Positions 8,299-15,955 of a stretch of 22,679 nt of DNA are shown piece after piece. The notes beneath the pieces are model-generated. The model did no database searches, was not told the origin of the DNA, and saw nothing but the letters and a program-made list of their open reading frames with translations. The DNA comes from Deltaproteobacteria bacterium (GTDB lineage Bacteria > Myxococcota_A > UBA9160 > JAFDET01). Each line of letters opens with the position of its first letter. Positions within the stretch are counted from its first letter, which is position 1. The position numbers and the translations under genes are program-made. The stretch spans positions 1 to 22,679 of the forward strand of contig JAFDET010000013.1 of NCBI GenBank assembly GCA_019310195.1, in the 5' to 3' direction.

Positions 8299-8392
8299 GA
8301 AGTCGTTGAGAGGATACCGCTCGGCCGGTTTCGCGGCAGGCTTCGGGCTCCAACCCCGCGTTTCCGTTGGAAGCCGGCGCTCCGCACGCAAC

Positions 8393-8408
8393 GCGCACGC
8401 TTCTTGCA
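8393..8408 (+). promoter_or_regulatory. Possible sigma-54-like promoter for the PilZ gene
   Basis: GCGCAC-GCTTC-TTGCA has a perfect -12 element and spacing, and four of six -24 bases, but one of the two key G residues at -24 is C. Initiation would be near 8419, about 19 nt before the GTG. This is a weaker match than the fliA promoter. Confidence 0.3.
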
Positions 8409-8437
8409 CACACAATCGGGCAGGGACGGGGATCGAA

Positions 8438-8752
8438 GTGAACGAGCGACGCAAGGCACCGCGTGCCGACCTGGACGCGTGGGTGGAGATCGCCTCGGCC
8501 AATGGCCGAGTGCGCGCCACGACGTTCGACGTCTCGGCCGACGGTCTGGGCCTGAAGGGGGTCGCTCCCCAGGTGGGTGCGTCGCTGCTGGCGGAGTTCC
8601 CCCTCCCCGGAATCGGGCTGCCCTTGGAGCTGGCGGGCCAGGTGGTCTGGTCGGATGCGTCCGGCTCGCGGGCCGGCCTGCTCTTTCAAGACGTGGACCC
8701 GGGTCTGCGCGAGATCCTCGCCAGCTACGTGTCGGGCCGCCTGGCCAGCTAG
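8438..8752 (+). CDS. PilZ domain protein, predicted c-di-GMP receptor
   Basis: 104 residues forming a lone PilZ domain. Both c-di-GMP contact motifs are intact: RKAPR (RxxxR) at the N-terminus and DVSADG (DxSxxG) about 28 residues later, followed by beta-barrel strands ending in GLLFQDVDP. Lone PilZ proteins usually adjust motility, adhesion or polysaccharide export in response to c-di-GMP. The GTG at 8438 puts RxxxR at residues 5-9; upstream in-frame sequence is not PilZ-like. It diverges from the membrane RelE-like gene across 139 bp. The flanking flagellar sigma factor and envelope glycosyltransferases fit a motility/surface role, which is inference. Confidence 0.9.
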   Translation: MNERRKAPRADLDAWVEIASANGRVRATTFDVSADGLGLKGVAPQVGASLLAEFPLPGIGLPLELAGQVVWSDASGSRAGLLFQDVDPGLREILASYVSGRLAS

Positions 8753-8769
8753 CCGTCCGGCGCAGGCCT

Positions 8770-8797
8770 GGTAGCGCGGGCCTTCGCCCCCGCTACC
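8770..8797 (+). terminator. Hairpin between the PilZ and methyltransferase genes
   Basis: GGTAGCG-C-GGGC-CTTC-GCCC-C-CGCTACC: 11 base-pairs with one C.C mismatch, 17 nt after the PilZ stop and 10 nt before the methyltransferase GTG. There is only a short GTT after it, so it may be a weak terminator or a 5' hairpin controlling the next gene. Confidence 0.5.
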
Positions 8798-8807
8798 GTT
8801 CGGGACC

Positions 8808-9596
8808 GTGCGAGTAGCGGACCTCGATCGCGACATGCGCGACGTCATCCCGACCGGGATGGGACCGGACAGCGAGTACCTGTTCGCGCGCATGACCGGC
8901 CTCACGCTGGCGTGGACGGAACCCGCTCCCGGAAGTCGCATCCTGGACGTGGCCAGCGGGCCCGGCGGCGATGTGCGCAGTCTCGCTGCCCAGGGAGCGC
9001 TGGCGGTCGGGGTGGAGCCGTCGTCACGCATGCTGGGCCTGGCGCGCAGTCTGGCGCTGGAGGGGGAGGGCCCGATTCCCGGGCTGGTCCAGGCGTGGTC
9101 CGATGCGCTGCCCTTTGCCGACGGGGCCTTCGATGCAGCGCTCTGCAAGGGATCCCTCGACCACTTCGATCAGCCCGAAGCCGCCATCGCGGAGATGGCC
9201 CGGGTCACCCGGGCGCAGGGGTGGGTTGTCCTGGCCATCGCCAACTTCGAGTCGGCGGCCTGTCGGCTGGCCCGCGGGATCGACACGCTGCGCGAGCGGG
9301 CCGGCGGCGCCATCCGGCCGGGCCGCCGGATGTACGACGTGCCCAGCGATCACTTCACCCGCTACGACCTGGATCTGATGCTCCAGCAGGCGGGGCGCTC
9401 GCTGGAGGTCGAGCGGGTGGAGGGCATCTCGCTCGGCTGGGGCTTCCCGGGCTGGGGCCGGGTGCTGGAGCGGCTCCCGGACGCGGCTGCGCGGGGCGTG
9501 GTTCAGGCGCTGGGCGCGTGGGCGCGGCGGCTGCCGCGCCACGCGGATGTGGTGCTCCTGGCCGGACGGCCGCGGGCGTCCAGCACCTCGCCGTAG
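8808..9596 (+). CDS. Class I SAM-dependent methyltransferase (Methyltransf_11 type)
   Basis: 262 residues. Motif I is ILDVASGPGGDVRSLA, the acidic residue after beta-2 is in VGVEPSSRM, motif II/III is DALPFADGAFDAALCKGSLDHF, and motif IV covers VLAIANFESAACRLARG. This is a Rossmann-fold methyltransferase transferring a methyl group from SAM to an unidentified small molecule or lipid. The GTG start at 8808 is 55 bp after the PilZ stop and has no clear ribosome-binding site. Its 3' end overlaps the convergent GT4 gene by 94 bp. Linkage to the glycosyltransferase/methyltransferase operon suggests a shared glycan or lipid pathway, but it is on the opposite strand. Confidence 0.85.
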   Translation: MRVADLDRDMRDVIPTGMGPDSEYLFARMTGLTLAWTEPAPGSRILDVASGPGGDVRSLAAQGALAVGVEPSSRMLGLARSLALEGEGPIPGLVQAWSDALPFADGAFDAALCKGSLDHFDQPEAAIAEMARVTRAQGWVVLAIANFESAACRLARGIDTLRERAGGAIRPGRRMYDVPSDHFTRYDLDLMLQQAGRSLEVERVEGISLGWGFPGWGRVLERLPDAAARGVVQALGAWARRLPRHADVVLLAGRPRASSTSP

Positions 9597-10834
9597 GCAT
9601 CGACCGTGGCCCGCGCGATGCGCGGCCAGGAGAAGCGCTCCACCACGCGTTCGCGGCCGCGGGCGCCCAGCGAGCGGCGCTCTTCCGGGGCGTCGAGAAG
9701 CGCGTTCAGGGCCCGGACCAACGCCTCGGGGTCGGCCGCGGGGACCAGGACGCCCCCGCCGCCGGCGCGCACCACTTCTCGCAGCGCGCCCGCCGCGCTG
9801 GCCACGACCGGTGCGCCGCAGGCCATGGCCTCCACCGCCGGCAGTCCGAAGCCCTCGAAGCGGGAGGGCACAACGACCACGGCGGCGCGGTTGTAGAGCC
9901 GGACCAGCTCGTCGTTGGGAATCCGCCCGGTCAACACCACGCGGTCTGCGCAACCCAGCTTGCGCGCCCAGCCGCGCGCGGGATTGCCCGGGCTGGCGTC
10001 GTCCACCAGGGTGAGGCGAACCCGCTCGGGCAGTCGGGCCAGGGCCTCCAGCAGGATGCCCACGCCCTTGGTCGGATCCGTCGCGCGGCCGATGCAGAGC
10101 AGCTCCGTGTCGCTTCGCTCGATGCCGGGATCGGGTCGGAAGAGGTCGGTGTCGAGGCCGTTCCACACGTTGCGGATGCGTGCGCGGGGAACTCCGAAGT
10201 CCCGGGCGATGGTGGCGGCGCTGCTCTCCGACGAGGTCAGCACGCGGTCGAGGCGCCGGGCCACGAAGGCCTGCATGCCCACCGGGTGGAACGCCATGGT
10301 GCCCACGGCCTCGCGCACGTCGCGGTCCCGGACGAACGAGGCGCGTCGGTCCACGGTGAGCGGGTGGTGGATCGTCGTGACCACGGGGACGCCCAGGGCC
10401 CGCACGCCCAGCATCCCCCAGCCCAGGCACTGCACGTCGTGGACCAGGTCGTAGCGGCGCCCCGCGCGTACGCGTCGGGTCAACGCGCGGAAGGCCCGGG
10501 CGCTGAACGCGAAGGGTTCGGGCAGGAAGCCGAGGTAGCTGGCTCCGAGCTCGTAGAAGTGGAGCGGCGAGAGCACACGGAACGGGTCCTCGCGTGGGAA
10601 GAACGCGGACCAGTCCCGGGCGAACCACTTGCCCCAGAGCTGCTCGTTGGGCAGTTCGTGAAGCTCCTCGGCGAAGGGCATCGGGTCCGGGTAGGGCGGG
10701 CCGCAGTAGACGTCGATGCGGTGGCCCAAGGCGGCCAGCTCGCGGGCCAGGAACCACAGGTAGATGCCCTGGCCCCCGCACTGCATGTTGCCGCGATAGG
10801 CCGCGAACGCGATCCGCAGCGGTTTCCGGTCCAC
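9503..10834 (-). CDS. GT4-family glycosyltransferase (second of two paralogues)
   Basis: 443 residues, GT-B fold. The acceptor half begins RIAFAAYRGNMQCGGQGIY, a glycine-rich N-terminal motif shared with the paralogue at 11516-12775. The donor half contains LLCIGRATDPTKGVGILLEA and the retaining E-x7-E motif EGFGLPAVEAMACGAPVV. It transfers a sugar from a nucleotide donor to an acceptor, likely at the cytoplasmic membrane; the sugar is unknown. The GTG at 10834 is 2 nt after the stop of the preceding methyltransferase gene. The last 20 or so residues (Arg/Ser-rich) are encoded by bases that also encode the end of the forward methyltransferase. Confidence 0.9.
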   Translation of the reverse strand: MDRKPLRIAFAAYRGNMQCGGQGIYLWFLARELAALGHRIDVYCGPPYPDPMPFAEELHELPNEQLWGKWFARDWSAFFPREDPFRVLSPLHFYELGASYLGFLPEPFAFSARAFRALTRRVRAGRRYDLVHDVQCLGWGMLGVRALGVPVVTTIHHPLTVDRRASFVRDRDVREAVGTMAFHPVGMQAFVARRLDRVLTSSESSAATIARDFGVPRARIRNVWNGLDTDLFRPDPGIERSDTELLCIGRATDPTKGVGILLEALARLPERVRLTLVDDASPGNPARGWARKLGCADRVVLTGRIPNDELVRLYNRAAVVVVPSRFEGFGLPAVEAMACGAPVVASAAGALREVVRAGGGGVLVPAADPEALVRALNALLDAPEERRSLGARGRERVVERFSWPRIARATVDAYGEVLDARGRPARSTTSAWRGSRRAHAPSA

Positions 10835-10836
10835 GG

Positions 10837-11547
10837 TCAGGCGGCCGCCCCGCGGCGCTCGGCGTAGAGGATCACGCTCTTGGGGCAGATGCGGTTCAGC
10901 ACGCGCTCGACCCGCTCCAGGAAGCGCGAGGCCGTGGCGAGAATCAGGAACTGGCGGTAGCTGCGCACCAGCAGGCTCGAGTCGGCGCGGGGCAGGCCCA
11001 TCACCGAGCGCAGCACCCAGTACGGGGTGTGCAGGCCGTGGGCGAACCCGACTCCGACGGTGGCGAAGCCAGCGGCGGCCAGGCCCTCGGCCAGGGTTCG
11101 CGGCCGGAAGATGCGGATGTGGCCCCCCGGGCTCTCGAAGTAGTCGTCGCCCAGCCGCAGGTACAGGTGCTCGCTGGTGGCGGTGGGAATGGTGACGGCC
11201 AGGGTCCCACCGGGTCGTGTCACCCGGGCCAGCTCGCGGGCGGCGCCGCGGAAGTCGTGAACGTGCTCCATCACCTCGGAGCAGATCACCCGGTCGAAGC
11301 TCGCGTTCTGGAACGGCAGGTGGAAGGCGTCGCCCTGGAGCATGGCGCCCAGGCTGTTCAGCTCGCCGGCGCGGTTGCGCAGGGGGCGGGCGCCCGCCTC
11401 CAGGGAGGCCCGATCCAGGTCCAGGCCCACGACCCTCGCGCCGCGCTCCAAGGCGCCGAAGCAATGGCGTCCTTCGCCGCAGCCGGCGTCCAGGACGCGA
11501 TCGCCGGGGCGGATCCTAAGCCGCTCGAGATCGACGGTGAGCAGCAC
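10837..11547 (-). CDS. Class I SAM-dependent methyltransferase in the GT4 operon
   Basis: 236 residues. Motif I is VLDAGCGEGRHCFGALERGA, followed by VVGLDLDRASLEA, DAFHLPFQNASFDRVICSEVMEH (motif IV) and ARVTRPGGTLAVTIP. The C-terminal half (FRPRTLAEGLAAAGF, then a hydrophobic stretch) resembles UbiG/Methyltransf_11 enzymes acting on lipid-linked or hydrophobic substrates. The GTG start at 11547 overlaps the preceding GT4 gene by 32 nt, and the stop is 2 nt before the next GT4, so translation is coupled. O-methylation of a glycan or lipid made by the flanking glycosyltransferases is inferred. Confidence 0.88.
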   Translation of the reverse strand: MLLTVDLERLRIRPGDRVLDAGCGEGRHCFGALERGARVVGLDLDRASLEAGARPLRNRAGELNSLGAMLQGDAFHLPFQNASFDRVICSEVMEHVHDFRGAARELARVTRPGGTLAVTIPTATSEHLYLRLGDDYFESPGGHIRIFRPRTLAEGLAAAGFATVGVGFAHGLHTPYWVLRSVMGLPRADSSLLVRSYRQFLILATASRFLERVERVLNRICPKSVILYAERRGAAA

Positions 11548-12775
11548 GCAGGGTGTCCTCGAAGACGCCGACCAAGCCGGCGGCGGTGTCCTCCCAGCGG
11601 AACAGGCGCGCCACCCGGGCGCGCGCGGCGCGCCCCATGCGCTCGGCGCGAGCCGGGTCGCGGAGGATCGACTCCAGAGCGGCGGCCAGGCCGCGGGTGT
11701 CGCGCGGTGCGACCAGCAGGCCCGCTTCGCCGTCGCTCCCCACCACCTCCGGCAGCGCGCCGGCCGCGTTGGCCACCACCGGCAGTCCGCACGCCATGGC
11801 CTCGCTGGCCGGGAACCCGAAGCCCTCGAAGAAGGACGGGACCACGGCCACCCGGGCCGTGGAGTATTCCTTCACCAGCTCGGGAATCGTGAGCATCCGG
11901 CGCTGGATCACCACGCGGTCGCCCAGCCGGTAGCGACGCAGCAGCCGGGTGACCAGGCTGCGCTCGCCGATGCGCCCATCGACGATCTTGAGGGTCACGT
12001 GCTCGGGCAGGTGCGTCATGGCCTCGAGCAGGGTGCCGATGCCCTTCTTGCGGTCGTCGGTGCGGCCGACGAAGAGCAGGTCGGTCTCTACGGGGGTGTC
12101 GGGCAGGTGCCGGAAGGTCTCCAGGTCCGTGCCGTTGTACACCACGTCCACGTTCTTCTCGGGAATCCCGAAGTGGCGCTGGATCTCCTGGCGAGACGCC
12201 TCGCTCACCGTGACGATACGGGCCAGGCGGCGGGCCACGAACTGCTGCATGAAGAGCGGGAAGTAGAGGGTGCGCTTCACCTTCATGCGCAGGGACGGGT
12301 CGATGGCGTAGTCCGCCTCGCGGTCGATGTGCAGCGGGTGGTGGATCACCGACACCACGGGCACGCCGCTGGCCTGGATGCCCAGCAGCCCCCACGACAG
12401 GCACTGGTTGTCGAAGACGATGTCGAAACGGTGCTTCTGCTGCAGCGCCTTCCAGCGCAGCAGGAGACGCAGGCCGAAGGTCTGCATCTCGGGGAACACC
12501 CCGAAGCGCGAGACGCCCAGCTCCCACAGGTTGAGCGGCTGGAGCAGGCGCAGGGGCGCAGGCCGGTGCGCCCAGTCCGGATGCTCGACGCCGAAGACGT
12601 TCTCGTTCTCCACCACGTGGAGCGGGATCTCGGGGTCCAGGGCCGGCAGCGGCGGGCCGGCGATGACGTGGACCTGGTGGCCTTGGCGGTGCCATTCGCG
12701 GGCCAGGTGGGCGGCGTAGATGCCCTGGCCGCCGCAGTACATATTCCCGCGATAGGTGAGGAGCGCGATGCGCAC
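11516..12775 (-). CDS. GT4-family glycosyltransferase (first of two paralogues)
   Basis: 419 residues, GT-B fold. N-terminal RIALLTYRGNMYCGGQGIY, middle FDNQCLSWGLLGIQASGVPV, donor half LLFVGRTDDRKKGIGTLLEA and E-x7-E in EGFGFPASEAMACGLPVV. It is clearly paralogous to the gene at 9503-10834: both share the YRGNM.CGGQGIY, QCL.WG.LG, IHHPL and QQFVARRL/QAFVARRL blocks, so a tandem duplication with later divergence is likely. The GTG at 12775 uses AGGAG, which overlaps the TAG stop of the upstream small membrane protein, coupling the two. Donor and acceptor are unknown. Confidence 0.9.
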   Translation of the reverse strand: MRIALLTYRGNMYCGGQGIYAAHLAREWHRQGHQVHVIAGPPLPALDPEIPLHVVENENVFGVEHPDWAHRPAPLRLLQPLNLWELGVSRFGVFPEMQTFGLRLLLRWKALQQKHRFDIVFDNQCLSWGLLGIQASGVPVVSVIHHPLHIDREADYAIDPSLRMKVKRTLYFPLFMQQFVARRLARIVTVSEASRQEIQRHFGIPEKNVDVVYNGTDLETFRHLPDTPVETDLLFVGRTDDRKKGIGTLLEAMTHLPEHVTLKIVDGRIGERSLVTRLLRRYRLGDRVVIQRRMLTIPELVKEYSTARVAVVPSFFEGFGFPASEAMACGLPVVANAAGALPEVVGSDGEAGLLVAPRDTRGLAAALESILRDPARAERMGRAARARVARLFRWEDTAAGLVGVFEDTLRAAHRRSRAA

Positions 12776-12785
12776 GGTCAGGCTC

Positions 12786-13031
12786 CTAGGCCGCCCCCTC
12801 CGAGGGCGGGACCTCCGGCTCTTCCGTCGCCTCGGGCTCCGGCTCGACCTGGATCGTGGCAATGGTCCAGCCCACCCAGAAGGCCAGGCCCAGCCCGAAG
12901 AAGGTGAGGACGGCCACGGGCAGCGCCAGAGCCCAGTAGCTCTCGCGCAGCAGGCCCACGGCGAAGAGGGCCCCCACGACCACCACGGCCACGCAGATCA
13001 GTCCGCCCTGGGCTCGCGAGTCGTCGGTCAT
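12786..13031 (-). CDS. Small two-helix membrane protein
   Basis: 81 residues; family not recognised. A short polar N-terminus is followed by two hydrophobic segments (about 10-27, GLICVAVVVVGALFAVGL, and about 33-58, ALALPVAVLTFFGLGLAFWVGW). The C-terminus is Glu/Pro-rich (VEPEPEATEEPEVPPSEG), probably cytoplasmic. The ATG at 13031 has AGGAG about ten bases upstream. It is first in the reverse glycosyltransferase operon, 10 nt before the first GT4, so a small membrane partner or scaffold for that pathway is possible. The 84-bp spacer to anmK must hold both divergent promoters. Confidence 0.75.
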   Translation of the reverse strand: MTDDSRAQGGLICVAVVVVGALFAVGLLRESYWALALPVAVLTFFGLGLAFWVGWTIATIQVEPEPEATEEPEVPPSEGAA

Positions 13032-13115
13032 CGCTGGGGGTCTCCTAGGGCGTGGGGGACGGGCCGCGGAATATCGGGGTGCGCCCCAGGGCTGTCAACG
13101 GTCTATGCTGCGCGC

Positions 13116-14264
13116 GTGCGCGTGATCGGGCTGATGTCGGGCACCTCGGCCGACGCCGTGGATGCGGCCTTGGTGGAGTGGCCCGACGGGCCGGCTGCGC
13201 GCCCGTTCCGGCTGCTGGCCTTCCGCGAGGAGCCGATGCCGGGCGAGCTCCAGCAGCGCATCCACGCCCTGGCCGCCGGCCGGGTCGAGGCCGGGGCGGC
13301 GCTCCGCGAGCTGGCCGTCCTGGACGTCGAGCTGGGCGAGCGCTTCGCGAGCGTCGCTGCAGCCGTGGCCGCCCAGGCCGATCTGGCGCTGGACGAGGTC
13401 CAGGCCGTGGCCTCCCACGGCCAGACCGTCGCTCACCACCCGGAGCTGCGCGCCACGCTGCAGATCGGGGATCCCTCGGTGATCGCCGAGCGCACCGGAC
13501 TGGCGACGGTGGCGGACTTCCGGACGCGCGACGTGGCAGCGGGCGGCGAGGGCGCCCCGCTGGCGCCCTTCTTCCACCACGCGCTGATGGCTTCGCCCGA
13601 CGAGCGCCGCGTGGTGCTCAACCTGGGCGGCATCGCCAACGTGACGGGCCTCCCGGCCGGCGCAGCCGCGGACGATGTAGTGGCCTTCGACGTCGGGCCC
13701 GCCAACGCGCTCCTGGACGGCGTGGTTTCGGTGCGCAGCGGCGGCCGCGAGCGCTGCGACCGCGACGGCGCCGGCGCGCGGCGCGGGCGGGTGGACCCGG
13801 CACTGCTGGCCCGACTGCTGGACGATGCGTTCCTGCGCCGCCCGCCGCCCAAATCCACGGGGCGGGAGCGCTACGGCCTGGCCGAGGCCGAGGCCCTGGC
13901 GGCCGAATGGAACGGACCCGACGAAGACCTGCTGGCCACGCTGGTGGCGTTCACCGCCAACTCGGTGGCGGCCGCGTGCCGGGACTTCCTGGGCGGAGCG
14001 CCGGATCGCCTGTTGGTGGGGGGCGGGGGCGTCCGCAACCCGGCCCTGATGGAGGCCCTGGGACGGGCCCTGCCCGGGAGCGTCGTCGAGCCCATGGACG
14101 CGGTGGGTGTTCCGGCTGCGGCCGCCGAGGCCATGGCCTTCTCGCTGATGGGTCGCAACGCGCTCTTGGGGATCCCGAACCACCTGCCCCGCACCACTGG
14201 GGCCGCGGGAGCGCGCATCCTGGGCGAGCTGGTTCCCGGCCGCTCCGGACTGCCGCGTCTCTAA
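13116..14264 (+). CDS. anmK: Anhydro-N-acetylmuramic acid kinase
   Basis: 382 residues, close to the usual 370-390. AnmK opens the 1,6-anhydro ring of anhydro-MurNAc and phosphorylates it with ATP to give MurNAc-6-P, in the cytoplasm, during murein recycling. Visible family motifs are IGLMSGTSADAVDAALV at the N-terminus, SHGQTVAHHP, DFRTRDVAAGGEGAPLAPFFH, LNLGGIANVT, DVGPANALLDGVV and LVGGGGVRNPALM. The GTG at 13116 is preceded by TATGCT at 13104-13109, which would place initiation at the start codon itself. It converges on the MBL-MurU-AmgK operon with a 10-bp gap containing the palindrome AGGGCCGGCCCT (14264-14275). Confidence 0.95.
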   Translation: MRVIGLMSGTSADAVDAALVEWPDGPAARPFRLLAFREEPMPGELQQRIHALAAGRVEAGAALRELAVLDVELGERFASVAAAVAAQADLALDEVQAVASHGQTVAHHPELRATLQIGDPSVIAERTGLATVADFRTRDVAAGGEGAPLAPFFHHALMASPDERRVVLNLGGIANVTGLPAGAAADDVVAFDVGPANALLDGVVSVRSGGRERCDRDGAGARRGRVDPALLARLLDDAFLRRPPPKSTGRERYGLAEAEALAAEWNGPDEDLLATLVAFTANSVAAACRDFLGGAPDRLLVGGGGVRNPALMEALGRALPGSVVEPMDAVGVPAAAAEAMAFSLMGRNALLGIPNHLPRTTGAAGARILGELVPGRSGLPRL

Positions 14265-14274
14265 GGGCCGGCCC

Positions 14275-15012
14275 TCAGACCTCGATCTTTGTGCCGTCGT
14301 CGGCGGTTTCGATGTCGAGCCGTCCGCGCAGGTCGGTCATCTCGCTCCCCAGATGGGTGACGATCAGCCGCTTCACGTCGAGTCGCTCGGCCAGCGGCTG
14401 CAGGTCCACGTAGCTGAAGTGGTACGGGTAGTCGCGGTCGTAGTAGGTGCACTCGCAGATGAACAGGTCGGCTCCCTGCACGTGCTGGGGAAGCTCGTCG
14501 AACCAGCCCGTGTCGCCGGAGAAGACGATGCGCTTGTCGTCGACCTCGACGCTGAACCCGCAGGGCTGGACGTCCGGATTGTGGTGGACCGCAAACGGGC
14601 GGATGGCGGCGGGGCCGACACCCGTCTCGACGCCGGGCTCCAGCTCGGTGAACAGGATGGGGAAGCTCCAGTCGGGGGCGTCGAACGGGTGCGACATGGC
14701 CACCGCCAGATCCCGCATGCGCTGCTCGATGCCGGGGGGGCCCACGATGCGCAGCGGCTTGGTGCGCCGGTCCTCGTAGCGGGCCGCCAGCAGGAACAGG
14801 GGCACGCCTCCGAAGTGATCGCCGTGGTAGTGGGAGATGGCGATGGCGTCCACCTCGTCCCGGCTGATGCCCAGGTCCGCGAGGCCCGAGCAGGTGGTGG
14901 GGCCGCAGTCCAGCAGCAGCGAGCCCTCGCTACTGCGCACCAGGATGGCGGTCTGGCGCCGGCCCCCGGCGCCGAACGCATCACTCGTTCCGACGAAGAT
15001 CACCTCAGGCAT
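14275..15012 (-). CDS. MBL-fold metallo-hydrolase, RNase Z-like
   Basis: 245 residues of the metallo-beta-lactamase fold. HYHGDH (HxHxDH) supplies the zinc ligands, FSGDTGW the bridging Asp and VTHLGSEM a later His; FVGTSDAFGAGGRRQTA and LLLDCGPTTCSGL are typical of RNase Z-like/phosphodiesterase members. The substrate is unknown. The ATG at 15012 has GGGAGAAGG upstream and overlaps the MurU-like gene by 8 nt, so it is translated as the last gene of the SpmAB-AmgK-MurU operon. A role in muropeptide or sugar-phosphate processing is suggested only by this context; general RNA or phosphodiester hydrolysis is equally possible. Confidence 0.9.
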   Translation of the reverse strand: MPEVIFVGTSDAFGAGGRRQTAILVRSSEGSLLLDCGPTTCSGLADLGISRDEVDAIAISHYHGDHFGGVPLFLLAARYEDRRTKPLRIVGPPGIEQRMRDLAVAMSHPFDAPDWSFPILFTELEPGVETGVGPAAIRPFAVHHNPDVQPCGFSVEVDDKRIVFSGDTGWFDELPQHVQGADLFICECTYYDRDYPYHFSYVDLQPLAERLDVKRLIVTHLGSEMTDLRGRLDIETADDGTKIEV

Positions 15013-15955
15013 TGCCTTCTCCCGCACTTGCTTCGGCCCCCGCGCAGGGGTGGAAACGGCCGCCCGCGAAGATGCCGTCGCTACCCTGGAAGCCGTCGGG
15101 CACACACTCCCCATCCCAGACCACGGCCCGCTCCAGGCGGACCTCCCGGCCGATCCGTGCGCCGGCGCCGATCACCAGGTCCGCCTCGATCCGCACACCC
15201 TCACTCCGCGCCCGGGCATCCGCGTCCAGGTAGCGCAGCACGTGGGGGCGCAGATTCGCCGCCAGGTACTCGCCCAGCGTCCCCACCGGCTCCCACACGC
15301 ACTCGGACGCATCCAACAGCAGTGCTCCTACGTCGGTCGCCCCAGAGGCGAGCCGCGGCATCAGCCAGTCGTCCAGGTGGCCGAAGCTTCGCCGTGGGGG
15401 CAGGCCATCGAGGGCGTCGGCCCGCACCAGCGTCGCGTGTGCGTACACGCCGGAACTCGCTTCGCCCCCCAGATCGAATCGGTCGGCGATCCGCCGCACG
15501 CAACCCCCCGAATCGATTCCGATCGTTCCGAAGTTCGCAGCGCGGGGATCGGCCCGCAACAGCAGCGTCACCGAATCTTCACGGTCGCGGTGGACGGCCA
15601 GCAGCCGCTCCAGGTCCGCGTCCAGAATCATGTCCCCCGCCAGCACCAGGCAGGGGTCGCTCTCGCGCAGGAAGGCGGCCAGCTGGCGGATTCCTCCGCC
15701 GGTGCCCAGCAGCTCGGGCTCGTGGGAGAAGTACAGCGCCATGCCTTCGGGCCGGTAGCGTTCGGCGACCTCCCGTACCTGATCCGGCAGGTGGTGCAGG
15801 TTGATGGCCACCTCGCGCACGCCGTGGCGGGCCAGCAGCGCCAGGGTGTAAGCCAGCACCGGGAGCCCGCGGACGGGCAGGGCGGGCTTGGGCCGCAGGT
15901 CCGTGAGCGGCCGCAGTCGGGTGCCCAGGCCGGCGCCCAGGATCATGGCCCTCAC
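15005..15955 (-). CDS. murU: N-acetylmuramate-1-phosphate uridylyltransferase-like nucleotidyltransferase
   Basis: 316 residues. The NTP_transferase N-terminus has AMILGAGLGTRLRPLTDLRPKPALPV, the G-x-G-T-R-x(n)-P-K-P signature, then LGTGGGIRQL and LVLAGDMILDADL (metal Asp). The C-terminal part adds a partial left-handed beta-helix-like stretch (IEADLVIGAGARIGREVRLERAVVW), so a GlmU/ManC-like sugar-1-P enzyme cannot be excluded. The MurU assignment rests mainly on 4-nt GTGA overlap with an AmgK-like kinase, the same pairing as amgK-murU of Pseudomonas, plus linkage to anmK. MurU makes UDP-MurNAc from MurNAc-1-P and UTP. The GTG at 15955 is chosen for coupling; an ATG lies three codons later. 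Confidence 0.7.
   Translation of the reverse strand: MRAMILGAGLGTRLRPLTDLRPKPALPVRGLPVLAYTLALLARHGVREVAINLHHLPDQVREVAERYRPEGMALYFSHEPELLGTGGGIRQLAAFLRESDPCLVLAGDMILDADLERLLAVHRDREDSVTLLLRADPRAANFGTIGIDSGGCVRRIADRFDLGGEASSGVYAHATLVRADALDGLPPRRSFGHLDDWLMPRLASGATDVGALLLDASECVWEPVGTLGEYLAANLRPHVLRYLDADARARSEGVRIEADLVIGAGARIGREVRLERAVVWDGECVPDGFQGSDGIFAGGRFHPCAGAEASAGEGNA

Noticed and set aside
8912..10867. 651-codon + frame across the methyltransferase and GT4
   Set aside because: Overlaps two real genes in other frames and shows no recognisable domain.
14264..14275. AGGGCCGGCCCT as a shared terminator of anmK and the MBL gene
   Set aside because: Only 4 bp of stem once a loop is allowed and no U tract; too weak to call as a terminator.
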